Shown here: one piece after another, positions 44,816-53,637 of the stretch
Numbering within the stretch: the stretch's first letter is position 1
How the letters are laid out: each line of letters opens with the position of its first letter
From: Propionispora sp. 2/2-37
GTDB lineage: Bacteria; Bacillota; Negativicutes; Propionisporales; Propionisporaceae
Length of the DNA: 64,000 nt
Assembly (NCBI RefSeq): GCF_001298735.1
Contig: NZ_CYSP01000002.1
Span: 186,001-250,000, forward strand
Direction of reading: 5' to 3'
Notes under the pieces: model-generated
What the model saw: the letters and a program-made list of their open reading frames with translations, nothing else
What the model was told of the DNA's origin: nothing
Database searches by the model: none
Translations under genes and position numbers: made by a program

Positions 44816-46090
44816 TTAGAAGAAGAATTCAACCTGAGTTTGGAAGAATTTGGATTTTTCACTACCAGCGCCATCAGTGGTCGGTTTCAAGTTTACATAC
44901 TGTACTTTCCACAAAGCGTTTTCGATTGGAGCATAACCGAAACCAACTTCAAAGCCTTTTGCACCATTTGCTTGATCATTAAAAGCATATGCACCATCAA
45001 AAGTTGTTTTAGGTGCAGCATATTGTTCTAAATGACGGTAGTTAACCCAAGCACCGAAGGAACCTACATTTTTAGCGCTAGCGCCTTTATAGCTTACTTG
45101 AGTAAACCAGGCAGTATCGTCGTCGTTAGCATCGGATTGACCATAAGAAGCTTGTAACCCAAAGTTTTTACCAAGCTTAGTATCAAAGCCAGCTTCCCAT
45201 ACTTTTACGGAATCATCGCCAAAATCAGTTTCTACATAGTCGCTACCTTTGTTGTCCTTAAATTGATAGTAACCAGCATTGATATTAGACTTATCAGATA
45301 GTGCATAAGTTACATCAGCACCCATAACTTGGAGCCTATTTACCGTACCGTAAGAACTCCAAATATCATCATTATTATCTTTACCATAGAAAACATTAGC
45401 TTTTACTTTGTCGCCGCCAAAGGCTAAGTTAGCGCCATTCAGTGTGCTATCAATCATCAGACCATAGCCTTTGAAATAGTCAAATTTACCGGCAGTAAGA
45501 GTAGCACCACCAATAGGACCCTGTACATATACATTGTCCATGGTAACACTATCTTCTCCACCATTGCCATTCAATCTGTTTTCTGCCTGTAAACGACCAT
45601 AGTAGGACCATTCGTCATTAATTTTGCCGTTTACATGCAAACGAGTACGAAGTTTCAAGCTGTTACGATCAGCAGCAGGATCAGCGACTTCATCCCAATT
45701 ATTGTATCTCAGACGAGCTTCACCAGTGATGTTTACGCTGTCAGCAGCAGCTTTCTTTTCCAAAGCGCCAACTCTTACGCCAAGGTTGTCAAGTTCTGCG
45801 GAATATTCAGCAGCCAGTTTTTCGATTAAAGCTTTTTGTTCGGCATTGGCTTTGTCTTCTTTAGCCAAAGCTTTTGCTACGATAGTAGCCATTTCATAAC
45901 GGGTGATGGTTTTGTCACCTTTGAAAGTGCCGTCGCCATAACCGTCAACGATGCCATCAGCAGCCAATTTGGATACTGCATCATAGGACCAGTGTTTTGC
46001 AGGAACGTCTACGAACGGGTTAGCAGCAAATGCAGTGCCAGCAACGCTGAACGCAAATGCAAGAGCTAAAGCGAGTAATCTTTTTTTCAT
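44816..46090 (-). CDS. SLH-domain porin, OmpM type (porin 1)
   Basis: 424 residues from the ATG at 46090 with AAGGAGAG upstream; the longer frame to 46183 would translate the leader. Signal peptide to AFAANP. One SLH domain (about 25-80: FVDVPAKHWSYDAVSKLAAD, GIVDGYGDGTFKGDKTITRY) binds the peptidoglycan-linked polymer. A coiled-coil stalk (about 85-125, ending DNLGVRVGALEKK) follows, then a beta-barrel ending FQTQVEFFF with the C-terminal aromatic. This is the OmpM/Mep45 design that tethers the outer membrane to the wall in Negativicutes. Confidence 0.93.
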   Translation of the reverse strand: MKKRLLALALAFAFSVAGTAFAANPFVDVPAKHWSYDAVSKLAADGIVDGYGDGTFKGDKTITRYEMATIVAKALAKEDKANAEQKALIEKLAAEYSAELDNLGVRVGALEKKAAADSVNITGEARLRYNNWDEVADPAADRNSLKLRTRLHVNGKINDEWSYYGRLQAENRLNGNGGEDSVTMDNVYVQGPIGGATLTAGKFDYFKGYGLMIDSTLNGANLAFGGDKVKANVFYGKDNNDDIWSSYGTVNRLQVMGADVTYALSDKSNINAGYYQFKDNKGSDYVETDFGDDSVKVWEAGFDTKLGKNFGLQASYGQSDANDDDTAWFTQVSYKGASAKNVGSFGAWVNYRHLEQYAAPKTTFDGAYAFNDQANGAKGFEVGFGYAPIENALWKVQYVNLKPTTDGAGSEKSKFFQTQVEFFF

Positions 46091-46144
46091 TCTTTTTCTC
46101 TCCTTAGGTTTGTTTTTTGTTTTATACATGAGCACTCCCCAAGG

Positions 46145-46192
46145 AAAGGAAACAGTAGTGAGTTTCCACGTTGCCTCAATCATATTTCCTTT
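46145..46192 (-). ncRNA. Structured 5' leader element of porin gene 1
   Basis: On the minus strand AAAGGAAA (46192-46185) pairs with TTTCCTTT (46152-46145), enclosing a small stem TGAG/CTCA with the 12-base loop GCAACGTGGAAA. The leaders of the other two porins form the same two-stem shape with different stem bases and nearly the same loop. It ends 55 bases before the start codon. Could be a cis-regulatory RNA. The remaining DNA to 46565 holds the promoter region and no gene. Confidence 0.55.
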
Positions 46193-46565
46193 TCAAAGAG
46201 CTTTGCTCACATCTATCACTTACTTCGAGAACTGCTTTGCGGGTACCTAAGGTTGCACCTCCTTTCTTCCCATTCAGCCCTCTTCAGTGAGAGATCCATT
46301 TATATCAAGTATAAGAAAATAGCAAGTAAAAATTTCCTACGTATGTAGTATATTCTGCTTTAGCAAAATAATTCCTGCCTGATTGTTAAATTTTTCTGCT
46401 GTTTTTTTAATAATTTTTAATGTCGTGTTAACAGGATTTTCAACTGTTCTCATTATATTCCAAGCCATCAGACCTGTCAAGGGAATATCTGTAAGCAGTA
46501 TTGAAAAATACAGAAACCACTGTGGATGCCTACTACTCAATACATTCGGCATCCCTTTAGATAAC

Positions 46566-46593
46566 AAAAAACCGCCGGCAGCATTTGCCGGCG
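46566..46593 (-). terminator. Terminator after porin gene 2
   Basis: CGCCGGCA / TGCCGGCG with a 5-base loop followed by GTTTTTTG on the minus strand, 20 bases after the stop codon. Confidence 0.88.
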
Positions 46594-46613
46594 ATTCCAA
46601 GTAATGAAGTTGT

Positions 46614-47897
46614 TTAGAAAAAGAACTCGACCTGAGTTTGGAAGAATTTTGTTTTATAGTCCGATCCGTCCACAGTCGGTTTCAGATCGACATATTTCGT
46701 TTTCCAGAGAGTGTTTGCCACCGGTACATAGCCAAAACCGATTTCATAGCCTTTACCACCTTTTGCCTGACTGTCATTGGCATAAGCACCGTCAAAGGTA
46801 GTCTTAGGTGCTACGTTGGCTTCAAAATGACGGTAGTTGACCCAGGCACCGAAAGATCCGGCCTTTTTCTTGTCGGCTTTTTTGTAATCCAATTGCGCAA
46901 AATAGGCTTTATCCTCGTCATCCGCATTGGAAGATCCATAAGCGGCAGTAAGCACCAGATTATCTACCAGCTTGGTATCAAAGCCAACTTCCCACAGTTT
47001 ACCGGAATCGTCCGTACCGGTTGCAAAAACCGCTTCATCATGATTGCTTTTAAAGTTATAGTAACCGGCATTAATATTGCTGTTGGGGCTTAAAGCATAG
47101 CTGGATGTAACTCCGTACATTTCCAGTTTTTCAAGACTTTCACTACGTCCAAATAGTTTATTATTATTGTCTTTTCCATAGAATAAATTCGTTTTTAACT
47201 TATCGCCAAAAGCAAAATTCACCCCATTGAGCGTGCTATCGATAAGCATGGCGTAATTGGGTTTATAATCAAACCGGCCGAAAGTGACCGTGCCATTAAA
47301 TAAAGGTCCCTGAACATAAACGTTATCCATGCTGAGCGATTTCTCTTCTTTGCCGTCGCTGCCGTTACGCAGGTCATTTTCAGATGCCAGTCGTCCGGTA
47401 TAGGTCCACTCATCGTTGATTTTACCGGTTGCATACAAACGGGTACGCAATACGTTGCTTGTTTTGTTTTCTTTGGCGGGGTCATCAAAATCAAAGGTTT
47501 TAAAACGAAGCCGTGCTTCGCCTTTAAAGTTGATGCTGTCGGCAGCCGCTTTCTTTTCCAGCTTGCTCACGCGCACGCCTAAGTTATCCAGTTCCTCGGA
47601 GTACTCGGCCGCCAGTTTTTCGATCAGGGCTTTCTGCTGGGCGTCAGCCTTGTCTTCTTTGGCCATGGCTTTTGCCACAATGGTTGCCATTTCATAACGG
47701 GTGATGGTTTTGTCGCCCTTGAAGGTGCCGTCGCCGTAGCCGTCAATAATGCCGTCGGCAGCCAGTTTGGATACCGCATCATAGGACCAGTGTTTTGCCG
47801 GAACGTCGACAAACGGATTGGCGGCCAAAGCCGTGCCGCCTACGCCCAGCGCTACCGTCAGCGCCAGGGTTACTGCCAGTTTCTTCTTCATGTTCAT
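46614..47897 (-). CDS. SLH-domain porin, OmpM type (porin 2)
   Basis: 427 residues; start at 47897 (MNMKKKLAV) with GGAGAG upstream. Signal peptide to ALAANP; the SLH domain FVDVPAKHWSYDAVSKLAAD then GIIDGYGDGTFKGDKTITRY is almost identical to that of porin 1, as is the coiled-coil stalk. The barrel differs more but shares strand motifs (SMDNVYVQGP, FGAWVNYRHFE) and the FQTQVEFFF ending. It arose by duplication of porin 1 or the reverse. The different extracellular loops suggest different solute or phage-receptor properties. Confidence 0.93.
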   Translation of the reverse strand: MNMKKKLAVTLALTVALGVGGTALAANPFVDVPAKHWSYDAVSKLAADGIIDGYGDGTFKGDKTITRYEMATIVAKAMAKEDKADAQQKALIEKLAAEYSEELDNLGVRVSKLEKKAAADSINFKGEARLRFKTFDFDDPAKENKTSNVLRTRLYATGKINDEWTYTGRLASENDLRNGSDGKEEKSLSMDNVYVQGPLFNGTVTFGRFDYKPNYAMLIDSTLNGVNFAFGDKLKTNLFYGKDNNNKLFGRSESLEKLEMYGVTSSYALSPNSNINAGYYNFKSNHDEAVFATGTDDSGKLWEVGFDTKLVDNLVLTAAYGSSNADDEDKAYFAQLDYKKADKKKAGSFGAWVNYRHFEANVAPKTTFDGAYANDSQAKGGKGYEIGFGYVPVANTLWKTKYVDLKPTVDGSDYKTKFFQTQVEFFF

Positions 47898-47933
47898 TTT
47901 CGCATCTCTCCTTATGTATGTTTTAAACCCTTT

Positions 47934-47988
47934 GAGAGAAGAACGGGCAGCAAAGTATCCAGGTTTCCTTTACCATGTTTCTTCCCTC
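47934..47988 (-). ncRNA. Structured 5' leader element of porin gene 2
   Basis: GAGGGAAGAA (47988-47979) pairs with TTCTTCTCTC (47943-47934; one G-U), enclosing AAAG/CTTT with the 12-base loop GAAACCTGGATA. It is located 37 bases upstream of the start codon. Compared with porins 1 and 3 both stems keep pairing through changes on both arms. Confidence 0.55.
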
Positions 47989-48047
47989 CGGCCTGCTCCT
48001 ATTCCGCGTATGCAAGGACCGGTTCCGTCCATGCCCGCGATAAGAAC

Positions 48048-48081
48048 GAAGCCGGAACGGATTCTCATCCATTCCGGCTTC
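48048..48081 (-). terminator. Hairpin between the YqgF-like gene and porin gene 2
   Basis: GAAGCCGGAA / TTCCGGCTTC, a perfect 10-base stem with a 14-base loop. The sequence that follows on the minus strand (GTTCTTATC) is not a strong U run, so it may be a weak terminator of the YqgF-like transcript or part of the porin leader. Confidence 0.45.
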
Positions 48082-48203
48082 AGCATACCATAAGTATTTT
48101 CCCTAATCCAGCAAGTTAACCAACTCTTAATCTACTGTTAACTTTACCCTCGTTATGTAAAAATTTCCTAACAAAAACCCCACTTCCGGTTAAGGTACTA
48201 GTC

Positions 48204-48620
48204 TTACATCCCTAAAAACCGTTCGGCCAGAATAACGGCCACATAGTCATCCACCGGCACGGGCGGCACCTGCATGGTTACCGGGATCAGCCGTTTCCAG
48301 CCGCGGGGCGGATGTTCCTGCCAGTACCGCTTCCTGGCAGCGTCACTGGAGCGATGCTCATCGACGGCAAGGATATCCGGCTTATTGCCGTTGACGGTGA
48401 TTTCCGCCAGCCGTTTCCGGGCGCTGCGGGACGAGGTCCGGTCACCTACGATCACCCGGTTCAGTTGGTGCTCAGCGATAAGACGTTCTACCGTTCCGGC
48501 CAGTTCCGGTGTCGGCACAACCGCCTTATACAAAATTCCCTTTTGTTTATGTACTACAGCCACCCCGCATTTTTCGCTTCCCGGGTCCACAGCTACCACA
48601 CAATCCTTCAAACCCCACAC
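48204..48620 (-). CDS. YqgF/RuvX-like RNase H-fold protein
   Basis: 138 residues. CVVAVDPGSEKCGVAVVHKQ carries the first catalytic aspartate and D-x-G-x3-x-G pattern of the YqgF/RuvX superfamily; VERLIAEHQLNRVIVGDRTS, and DILAVDEHRSSDAARKRYW with the second acidic group follow. Family members process pre-16S rRNA or resolve Holliday junctions. It differs from the usual ruvX in its C-terminal half, so it may be a lineage-specific paralogue. It lies alone between two porin genes. The start is uncertain: GTG at 48620 or TTG at 48611. Confidence 0.75.
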   Translation of the reverse strand: MWGLKDCVVAVDPGSEKCGVAVVHKQKGILYKAVVPTPELAGTVERLIAEHQLNRVIVGDRTSSRSARKRLAEITVNGNKPDILAVDEHRSSDAARKRYWQEHPPRGWKRLIPVTMQVPPVPVDDYVAVILAERFLGM

Positions 48621-48683
48621 CCCTTAGGTTAGACTTACATAGTATATTCTGCCAAAAGCAACCAATACCTGCTGTTTACCCGG

Positions 48684-48712
48684 AAAAGGAAAAGACGCCC
48701 CAGCGGGGCGCC
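48684..48712 (-). terminator. Terminator after porin gene 3
   Basis: GCGCCCCGC-type stem, CGCCCC / GGGGCG with a 3-base loop, followed by TCTTTTCCTTTT on the minus strand, 12 bases after the stop codon. Confidence 0.8.
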
Positions 48713-48728
48713 TTTCCGGTTCAGGATA

Positions 48729-49847
48729 TTAGAATTTTACGCTAACAGTAGCAGCGGTACGGTGTGCCATGTTGTCAAAGTCTTGGTATTTAACATTCAG
48801 GTTCACGTTTTTATCAAGATCTTTGTCGTATTGGTATTCCATGCCTTTAATAGCACCGGTAGCATCGAAATCGACCAAACCTTCGTTAAGAGTGGAGTAG
48901 CTGGTGAAAGCACCGGCTTCAGCATCTCTATAGGTTGCGCTTAAGCCCAGCTTGTTCAGTTTGATGCCATAGGCTTTAGCGTCTGCACCTGTGGTATCGT
49001 TTTTCACATATTCGACGTTAGCCGATACGTTTTTCCCTACACCAAATTCTGCGTTAGCACCATATTGTTTTTCGTCAGTGGTATCATTTTTCAGGAAGTC
49101 GGCAGTCAATTTGGTACCCAGAATTTCAGTGCCATATTCAGCGGCATATACACGGTCGTCTTCTTTGGTGTTACCGGCAAATACGGTTAAACCACCTACT
49201 TGGGAAGCAATACCATTTAAGGTTCCATCCATGATGGCGCCTGAACCCAGGAAGATGTCCTGACGGCCAATGGTATTATCCAGGCCGATCGCATGGAAGC
49301 CGACATTAGCGGTATCCAGGGCAATGCTGGTAGAAGAATTGTCTTCTTTGGCATTAATGTTGCCGGTAGTCAGACGGGCATTGAATTTTATGTTGTCATT
49401 GATCTTACCGTCAACACCGAAACGGGCACGGTAGTCAAGTCCGCTCACACCATCTTGCACGTCTCCGTAACGGACACGGGCATCACCGGAAAGCTTAGTC
49501 ATGTCTTCCATTTTGTTTTCCAGAGTTTCCACTCTCACACCCAAAGTATTCAATTCACTGGCAAATTCCTGAGACAATTGATCAACAGTTGCTTGTTGAT
49601 CGGCATTCAGATTTTTGTTCATCGCTTTAGCAACGATTTGGGCCATTTCATAACGGGTCATAGTCTTGTCACCTTTGAAGGTGCCGTCGCCATAGCCTTC
49701 AACAACACCGGCCTCTGCCAATTTGTTTACGGCATCATAAGCCCAGTGTTTTGCCGGAACGTCGGCAAACGGGTTCGCAAAGGCAGGAACTGCGAAAGCT
49801 ACTGTCAATGCTGCAGCAATAGCTGCTTGTAAGAGTCTCTTTTTCAT
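48729..49847 (-). CDS. SLH-domain porin, OmpM type (porin 3)
   Basis: 372 residues from the ATG at 49847 (MKKRLLQAAIA), which has AGGGGGA upstream; the longer frame to 49952 lies in the leader. Signal peptide to AFANP; SLH domain FADVPAKHWAYDAVNKLAEA then GVVEGYGDGTFKGDKTMTRY; coiled-coil stalk (LNTLGVRVETLENKM); shorter barrel ending TAATVSVKF. It is more distant from porins 1 and 2 than they are from each other, but has the same layout and the same leader element. Confidence 0.92.
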   Translation of the reverse strand: MKKRLLQAAIAAALTVAFAVPAFANPFADVPAKHWAYDAVNKLAEAGVVEGYGDGTFKGDKTMTRYEMAQIVAKAMNKNLNADQQATVDQLSQEFASELNTLGVRVETLENKMEDMTKLSGDARVRYGDVQDGVSGLDYRARFGVDGKINDNIKFNARLTTGNINAKEDNSSTSIALDTANVGFHAIGLDNTIGRQDIFLGSGAIMDGTLNGIASQVGGLTVFAGNTKEDDRVYAAEYGTEILGTKLTADFLKNDTTDEKQYGANAEFGVGKNVSANVEYVKNDTTGADAKAYGIKLNKLGLSATYRDAEAGAFTSYSTLNEGLVDFDATGAIKGMEYQYDKDLDKNVNLNVKYQDFDNMAHRTAATVSVKF

Positions 49848-49917
49848 CTGAGAAATCCCCCTAAATATGTTTGTTACGCGGGTGTTGCCACCGGCTTTCC
49901 ATTCATAACCCGAACGG

Positions 49918-49963
49918 GAGGAGGATGTTGATGAGTATCCACGTTTCCTCACGGTCCTGCCTC
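49918..49963 (-). ncRNA. Structured 5' leader element of porin gene 3
   Basis: GAGGCAGGA (49963-49955) pairs with TCCTCCTC (49925-49918) with one bulged C, enclosing TGAG/CTCA with the 12-base loop GAAACGTGGATA. It ends 71 bases before the start codon. Downstream in the leader are two more small hairpins, CCCGTTCGGG and GGTGGCAACACC. No gene is visible in the rest of 49964-50173. Confidence 0.55.
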
Positions 49964-50173
49964 ACTTCCGGCTTATTCCTGTTATTGCCCCTGCCGCTTC
50001 CGCAGGTTTTATAGTTTACATAATTCTACGTTTCTTTTCGTTATCCTGCTTGATATTCAGGTGTAAATTTTACCATAAATCCCTTATTATCAAGCATAGA
50101 CTGATCAGTCACGCAGACTGCAAACCATAAATACATTTTACATAATGTATTTATAAATCATTATTTCGCCACA

Positions 50174-50206
50174 TAAAAAAAGAATCCTGCTTATATAGCA
50201 GGATTC
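50174..50206 (-). terminator. Terminator after the DUF3084 gene
   Basis: GAATCCTGCT / AGCAGGATTC with a 5-base loop followed by TTTTTTT on the minus strand, 18 bases after the stop codon. Confidence 0.9.
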
Positions 50207-50223
50207 CCGGCAGGTATATTATG

Positions 50224-51480
50224 TTAATTAACTGCCCGTACCCGGATATCAATCTTAAGTGGCCCCATACTGGAGATATCGGTAGTAGCCACCGCCGTCA
50301 TTTCGATTTTACCGGAGCTGTATTTTTTTACTTTGTTAACGGTATCGTAGAACTGAGCCCCGCTGATGGAACCCACCGTTCCCTGCAGCGGATCGGCCAA
50401 AATTCCTTGCTTAGTCGCCGCGGCATTTACCTGTTGCAGGAAGTGCAGCACCAGTTCCTCGGTTCCTTTTCCCTCTTCTTCCGGAGCCGTGAAGACCTGG
50501 CTGTACACTACGGCACCGCTATCGTACAAGTGGCGGTTGGGGAAAGTATCAATGCTGGCAATAATCGGCTCTCCATATACCGTATTACCGGTAGAAATAA
50601 TGCGTACTACAACGGTCTGTTTGTCGGCAACAATGGTGTCTACGGCATGATCAAAGTCCTTCTGGGCAACCCAGAGCAGACTAACGTTTTTCCCGGATAG
50701 CCCCAGCCTGCTTTTCAGCATTTCATCGGTATTATACATGATACCGCGCAGGTTGTTCTCAATGCTGGCCCGGTCGGCATTGCCGGAAACCATGGCCGTA
50801 GCCAGCACTTCGCCGTTCTGGAAGAGAATGGATCCCTCCCTGACCATCTGAAGCCCTTCTTTCAGGTTGCCGGTAAGCTCGTTGAGGCGGTCTACATCAT
50901 GTTGCAGGGTGGTTTTCGCCTCATTAAGCGAAGTGATGCGGGTATCCAGTTCCTTTTTGGTCGCCTCCAGTTCACGGATTTCCTGGGCCGCTTTGGTCAG
51001 ATCGCCTTTAGCCGCAGCATAATCAGCCTGTACCTTCGCCAGTGAGGCTGCCGCCCGGTCGCGTTCGGCAGTGACACTGGCCAGTTCGCCGGTGATGGCG
51101 GCCAACTGCGCCGTAGTCTCTTTAATCTTGGCGGTCAATCCGCTGTACTCCCGGGTTTTAGCCTCCAGCTCAGCCCGGCTGGCTTCCAGTTCCTGATTTT
51201 TGTTCGCCACATCAGCGGATAAGGCGGTCAGTCTTGCCTTTAACTCCTCCATGCCGAATAAGGCCGTACGCACATCGCGGGATACCAGGCTAAGCACGCC
51301 GAGGGTGGAGGAAACAATGAGAATGCCGGTAATAATGGTTACCAAAATGGAAGTATGCTTGGGGCGCAGGCCGAATATTGTCAGCTTGCGCTTCCCTACC
51401 TTTGTTCCCAACCGGTCGCCAATATAAGCAATCGCCCCTCCGGTAACCGCTAATACGGCAATCAGCACAATACCGTACAT
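50224..51480 (-). CDS. DUF3084 membrane-anchored coiled-coil protein
   Basis: 418 residues from the ATG at 51480, preceded by AAGGAGG. Two N-terminal membrane segments (IVLIAVLAVTGGAIAYIGDR and SILVTIITGILIVSSTLGVL) flank GTKVGKRKLTIFGLRPKHTS, the DUF3084 signature. A long coiled coil follows (about 80-240), then a C-terminal alpha/beta domain. Function unknown; the family is common in cyanobacteria and Negativicutes. Next to lptF in an LPS transport operon, an envelope role is likely but not shown. Confidence 0.88.
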   Translation of the reverse strand: MYGIVLIAVLAVTGGAIAYIGDRLGTKVGKRKLTIFGLRPKHTSILVTIITGILIVSSTLGVLSLVSRDVRTALFGMEELKARLTALSADVANKNQELEASRAELEAKTREYSGLTAKIKETTAQLAAITGELASVTAERDRAAASLAKVQADYAAAKGDLTKAAQEIRELEATKKELDTRITSLNEAKTTLQHDVDRLNELTGNLKEGLQMVREGSILFQNGEVLATAMVSGNADRASIENNLRGIMYNTDEMLKSRLGLSGKNVSLLWVAQKDFDHAVDTIVADKQTVVVRIISTGNTVYGEPIIASIDTFPNRHLYDSGAVVYSQVFTAPEEEGKGTEELVLHFLQQVNAAATKQGILADPLQGTVGSISGAQFYDTVNKVKKYSSGKIEMTAVATTDISSMGPLKIDIRVRAVN

Positions 51481-51525
51481 ACTGCTTCCTCCTTCCCTCT
51501 GCACTGCTCTACTGTTATACCGTCA

Positions 51526-52614
51526 TTACCTTGAAGCCCTGCGCACCAGATAAATGCCGGCAGCCAAGGCGATCAGGTTCGGCAGCCAGGCACTGAACAG
51601 CGGCGGCAGCGCTCCGCCCTGGCCAAGTGCACCGGATATCGTCATGATAATGTAATAGATAAAGATAATGATGATGCTGATTCCCAGTCCGATCGAGGAA
51701 CTGGAACGGTTTGGCTGCAACCCCAGCGGTGTGCCGACCAGCGCAAAAATAAAGCTGGCCATGGGTATGGAAAACCGCTGATGCATTTCCACTTCATATA
51801 CACTGGTGTTTACATATTCCCTCTTTAATGCTTTGATGTTTTGCCTCAATTCCCGGATGGTCATTTCGTCCGGTTTTTTCTGCTCCTGGGAAATGGCCTT
51901 CGGTGTTTTGTCCACAGGCATCAGCTGCTGGTTAAAACGCATGGTTCTCTCCACATTGCCCTCAGCGCTAAGATCATTGATGACTCCATTATACATGATC
52001 CAGCGTCCGTCTTTCCACTCTGCTTTTTCCGCACTTTCTACGCGGACCATCCGGCCATTGTCAAATTCCTGCATGGAAATTCCCTGCATGCTTTTGCTAT
52101 TTTCATCATAACGGCGGGCATAAGTTAACCGCTCAATGGTATCTCCCTTAAGATCCTTGATAATGATATGCTCCTGCGACTTAGGGGTTGTGTTTTTCAT
52201 AATTTCATTTTGGATGATCTGATTATAAGCCACTGTCGACTGCGGAACCACCAGTTCGTTAAAAGCCACCGAAAATAGGCTGACTCCCAGCGCAACCACC
52301 AGTACCGGCGCCGACAAACGGAAGAAGCTGATACCACCTGAACGCATGGCCGTAACCTCGCTGGCTCCGGATAAGCGTCCAAAAGCCAGCAGGGACGCCA
52401 GCAGCATGGACATGGGAAAGGTGAGAACCACGATCGACGGCAGGCTGTAAAAAAACAGCTTGGTCACCGACAGCAGCGATGCACCGTATTTGGTCACATA
52501 CTGGGCAATACGGAACAGCGTGCTTGTCCCGATAAAAATACTGGAAAACGAGGCGACACCAAAAAGGAAGGGTCCCAGTAGTTCTTTAATAATATATTTG
52601 TCGAGTATCTTCAT
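51526..52614 (-). CDS. lptF: LptF/LptG-family LPS export permease
   Basis: 362 residues of the YjgP/YjgQ family. The N terminus KILDKYIIKELLGPFLFGVA, LPSIVVLTFPMSMLLASLLA and FGRLSGASEVTAMRSGGISF are the conserved membrane and coupling-helix region; a periplasmic jellyroll domain (about 130-260) and three C-terminal membrane segments follow. With LptB and LptC it extracts LPS from the inner membrane. Only one such gene is in the window, whereas E. coli has two (LptF and LptG). Confidence 0.92.
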   Translation of the reverse strand: MKILDKYIIKELLGPFLFGVASFSSIFIGTSTLFRIAQYVTKYGASLLSVTKLFFYSLPSIVVLTFPMSMLLASLLAFGRLSGASEVTAMRSGGISFFRLSAPVLVVALGVSLFSVAFNELVVPQSTVAYNQIIQNEIMKNTTPKSQEHIIIKDLKGDTIERLTYARRYDENSKSMQGISMQEFDNGRMVRVESAEKAEWKDGRWIMYNGVINDLSAEGNVERTMRFNQQLMPVDKTPKAISQEQKKPDEMTIRELRQNIKALKREYVNTSVYEVEMHQRFSIPMASFIFALVGTPLGLQPNRSSSSIGLGISIIIIFIYYIIMTISGALGQGGALPPLFSAWLPNLIALAAGIYLVRRASR

Positions 52615-52666
52615 GCAGTTCTCCTTTTGTCTGTCCGCACCGGCAGCGAATCACTAATATAATATA

Positions 52667-52744
52667 AACCGCAGAGTACGCAGAGAGCGCAGAGTGTCTT
52701 TATTTTTTATAAAATTCTCTGTGTCCTCTGCGTGCTCTGCGGTT
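52667..52744. repeat. Palindromic repeat element, copy 2
   Basis: AACCGCAGAGTACGCAGAG and CTCTGCGTGCTCTGCGGTT face each other with one mismatch, around a short AT-rich centre. It is clearly related to the element at 38165-38257, including the extra unit AGCGCAGAG after the left arm. It lies in the 278-base gap between lptB and lptF. Confidence 0.85.
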
Positions 52745-52801
52745 CAAACTCTTAATCTATTCTTAGCCTTTATCGTAAGGAAGGCATCTGCTTAACGAAA
52801 G

Positions 52802-52829
52802 ACGTGGTATTATCTTCATAATACCACGT
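52802..52829. repeat. Perfect 12-base hairpin downstream of lptB
   Basis: ACGTGGTATTAT / ATAATACCACGT with a 4-base loop, 63 bases after the lptB stop codon. No U run follows on the minus strand, so it may act as an RNA-stabilising structure or a factor-dependent stop. Confidence 0.55.
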
Positions 52830-52892
52830 TGCCTGTCCGTTTACTCTTCTATTATACCATACCTTTGGCCAAACGCGTCTGGCAATGTGTTC

Positions 52893-53612
52893 CTAAAGGG
52901 CAAATTTTTCACCTAAATAGAATTTTTTAGCAATTTCGCTCGAAGCTATGGTATCCCTGTCACCGGCCACCAGAATCCGGCCTTCGTTGAGAATGTAGGC
53001 ATGATCGACTATGCTCAGCGTTTCGCGCACATTATGATCGGTAATGAGAATGCCGATGCCGCGTTCCTTCAGATAACTGATGATGGCCTGAATATCGGCT
53101 ACCGCAATCGGGTCAACCCCGGCAAAAGGCTCGTCCAGCAAAATAAACTTAGGGTCCTTGGCCAGACAGCGGGCAATCTCCACCCGGCGGCGCTCACCGC
53201 CGGAAAGTTCCGATCCCTTGCGCTGCCGGACATGAGCAATATGAAACTCCTCCAGCAAACTCTCCATTTTGTCCCGGCGTTCTCCAGCCTTTTGATCCGT
53301 CGTCTCCAAAATAGCCAAAATATTTTCTTCTACCGTCAATTTGCGGAAAATGGAGGCTTCCTGCGGCAAATACCCCACACCATGGCGGGAGCGGCGATAC
53401 ATGGGCATCGCCGTAATATCCTCGCCGTTAAGGATAATCCGCCCCGCATTGGGCTGCTCCAGCCCGACAATCATATAAAAGGTGGTCGTTTTGCCGGCGC
53501 CGTTCGGCCCCAGCAGGCCGACAATTTCGCCCTGGCTGACTTTGACCGTAACCCCGTCGACTACATTGCGTCCTTTATAGGTTTTCACAAGGTTCGTCGT
53601 TTCCATATACAT
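52893..53612 (-). CDS. lptB: LPS export ABC transporter ATP-binding protein LptB
   Basis: 239 residues. Walker [22 protein letters not shown]-loop region [20 protein letters not shown], signature [20 protein letters not shown] and Walker [21 protein letters not shown], all as in LptB (YhbG). It powers LPS extraction with LptF and LptC. It lies 25 bases after lptA. Confidence 0.96.
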   Translation of the reverse strand: MYMETTNLVKTYKGRNVVDGVTVKVSQGEIVGLLGPNGAGKTTTFYMIVGLEQPNAGRIILNGEDITAMPMYRRSRHGVGYLPQEASIFRKLTVEENILAILETTDQKAGERRDKMESLLEEFHIAHVRQRKGSELSGGERRRVEIARCLAKDPKFILLDEPFAGVDPIAVADIQAIISYLKERGIGILITDHNVRETLSIVDHAYILNEGRILVAGDRDTIASSEIAKKFYLGEKFAL

Positions 53613-53637
53613 GCCTTGTATATCCTCATTTCCTGGT

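Noticed and set aside
46091-46183. Upstream ATG giving porin 1 a 31-residue extension
   Set aside because: The signal peptide begins at 46090 with a good ribosome site; the extension falls in the structured leader.
46337-46600. 87-residue minus-strand frame between porins 1 and 2
   Set aside because: It begins inside the terminator of porin 2 and has no ribosome site.
49293-49832. 179-residue plus-strand frame
   Set aside because: Antisense to porin 3; the porin has signal peptide, SLH domain and terminator.
38165-52744. CRISPR array suggested by repeated CAGAG units
   Set aside because: Only two distant palindromic elements with no regular repeat-spacer pattern and no cas genes.
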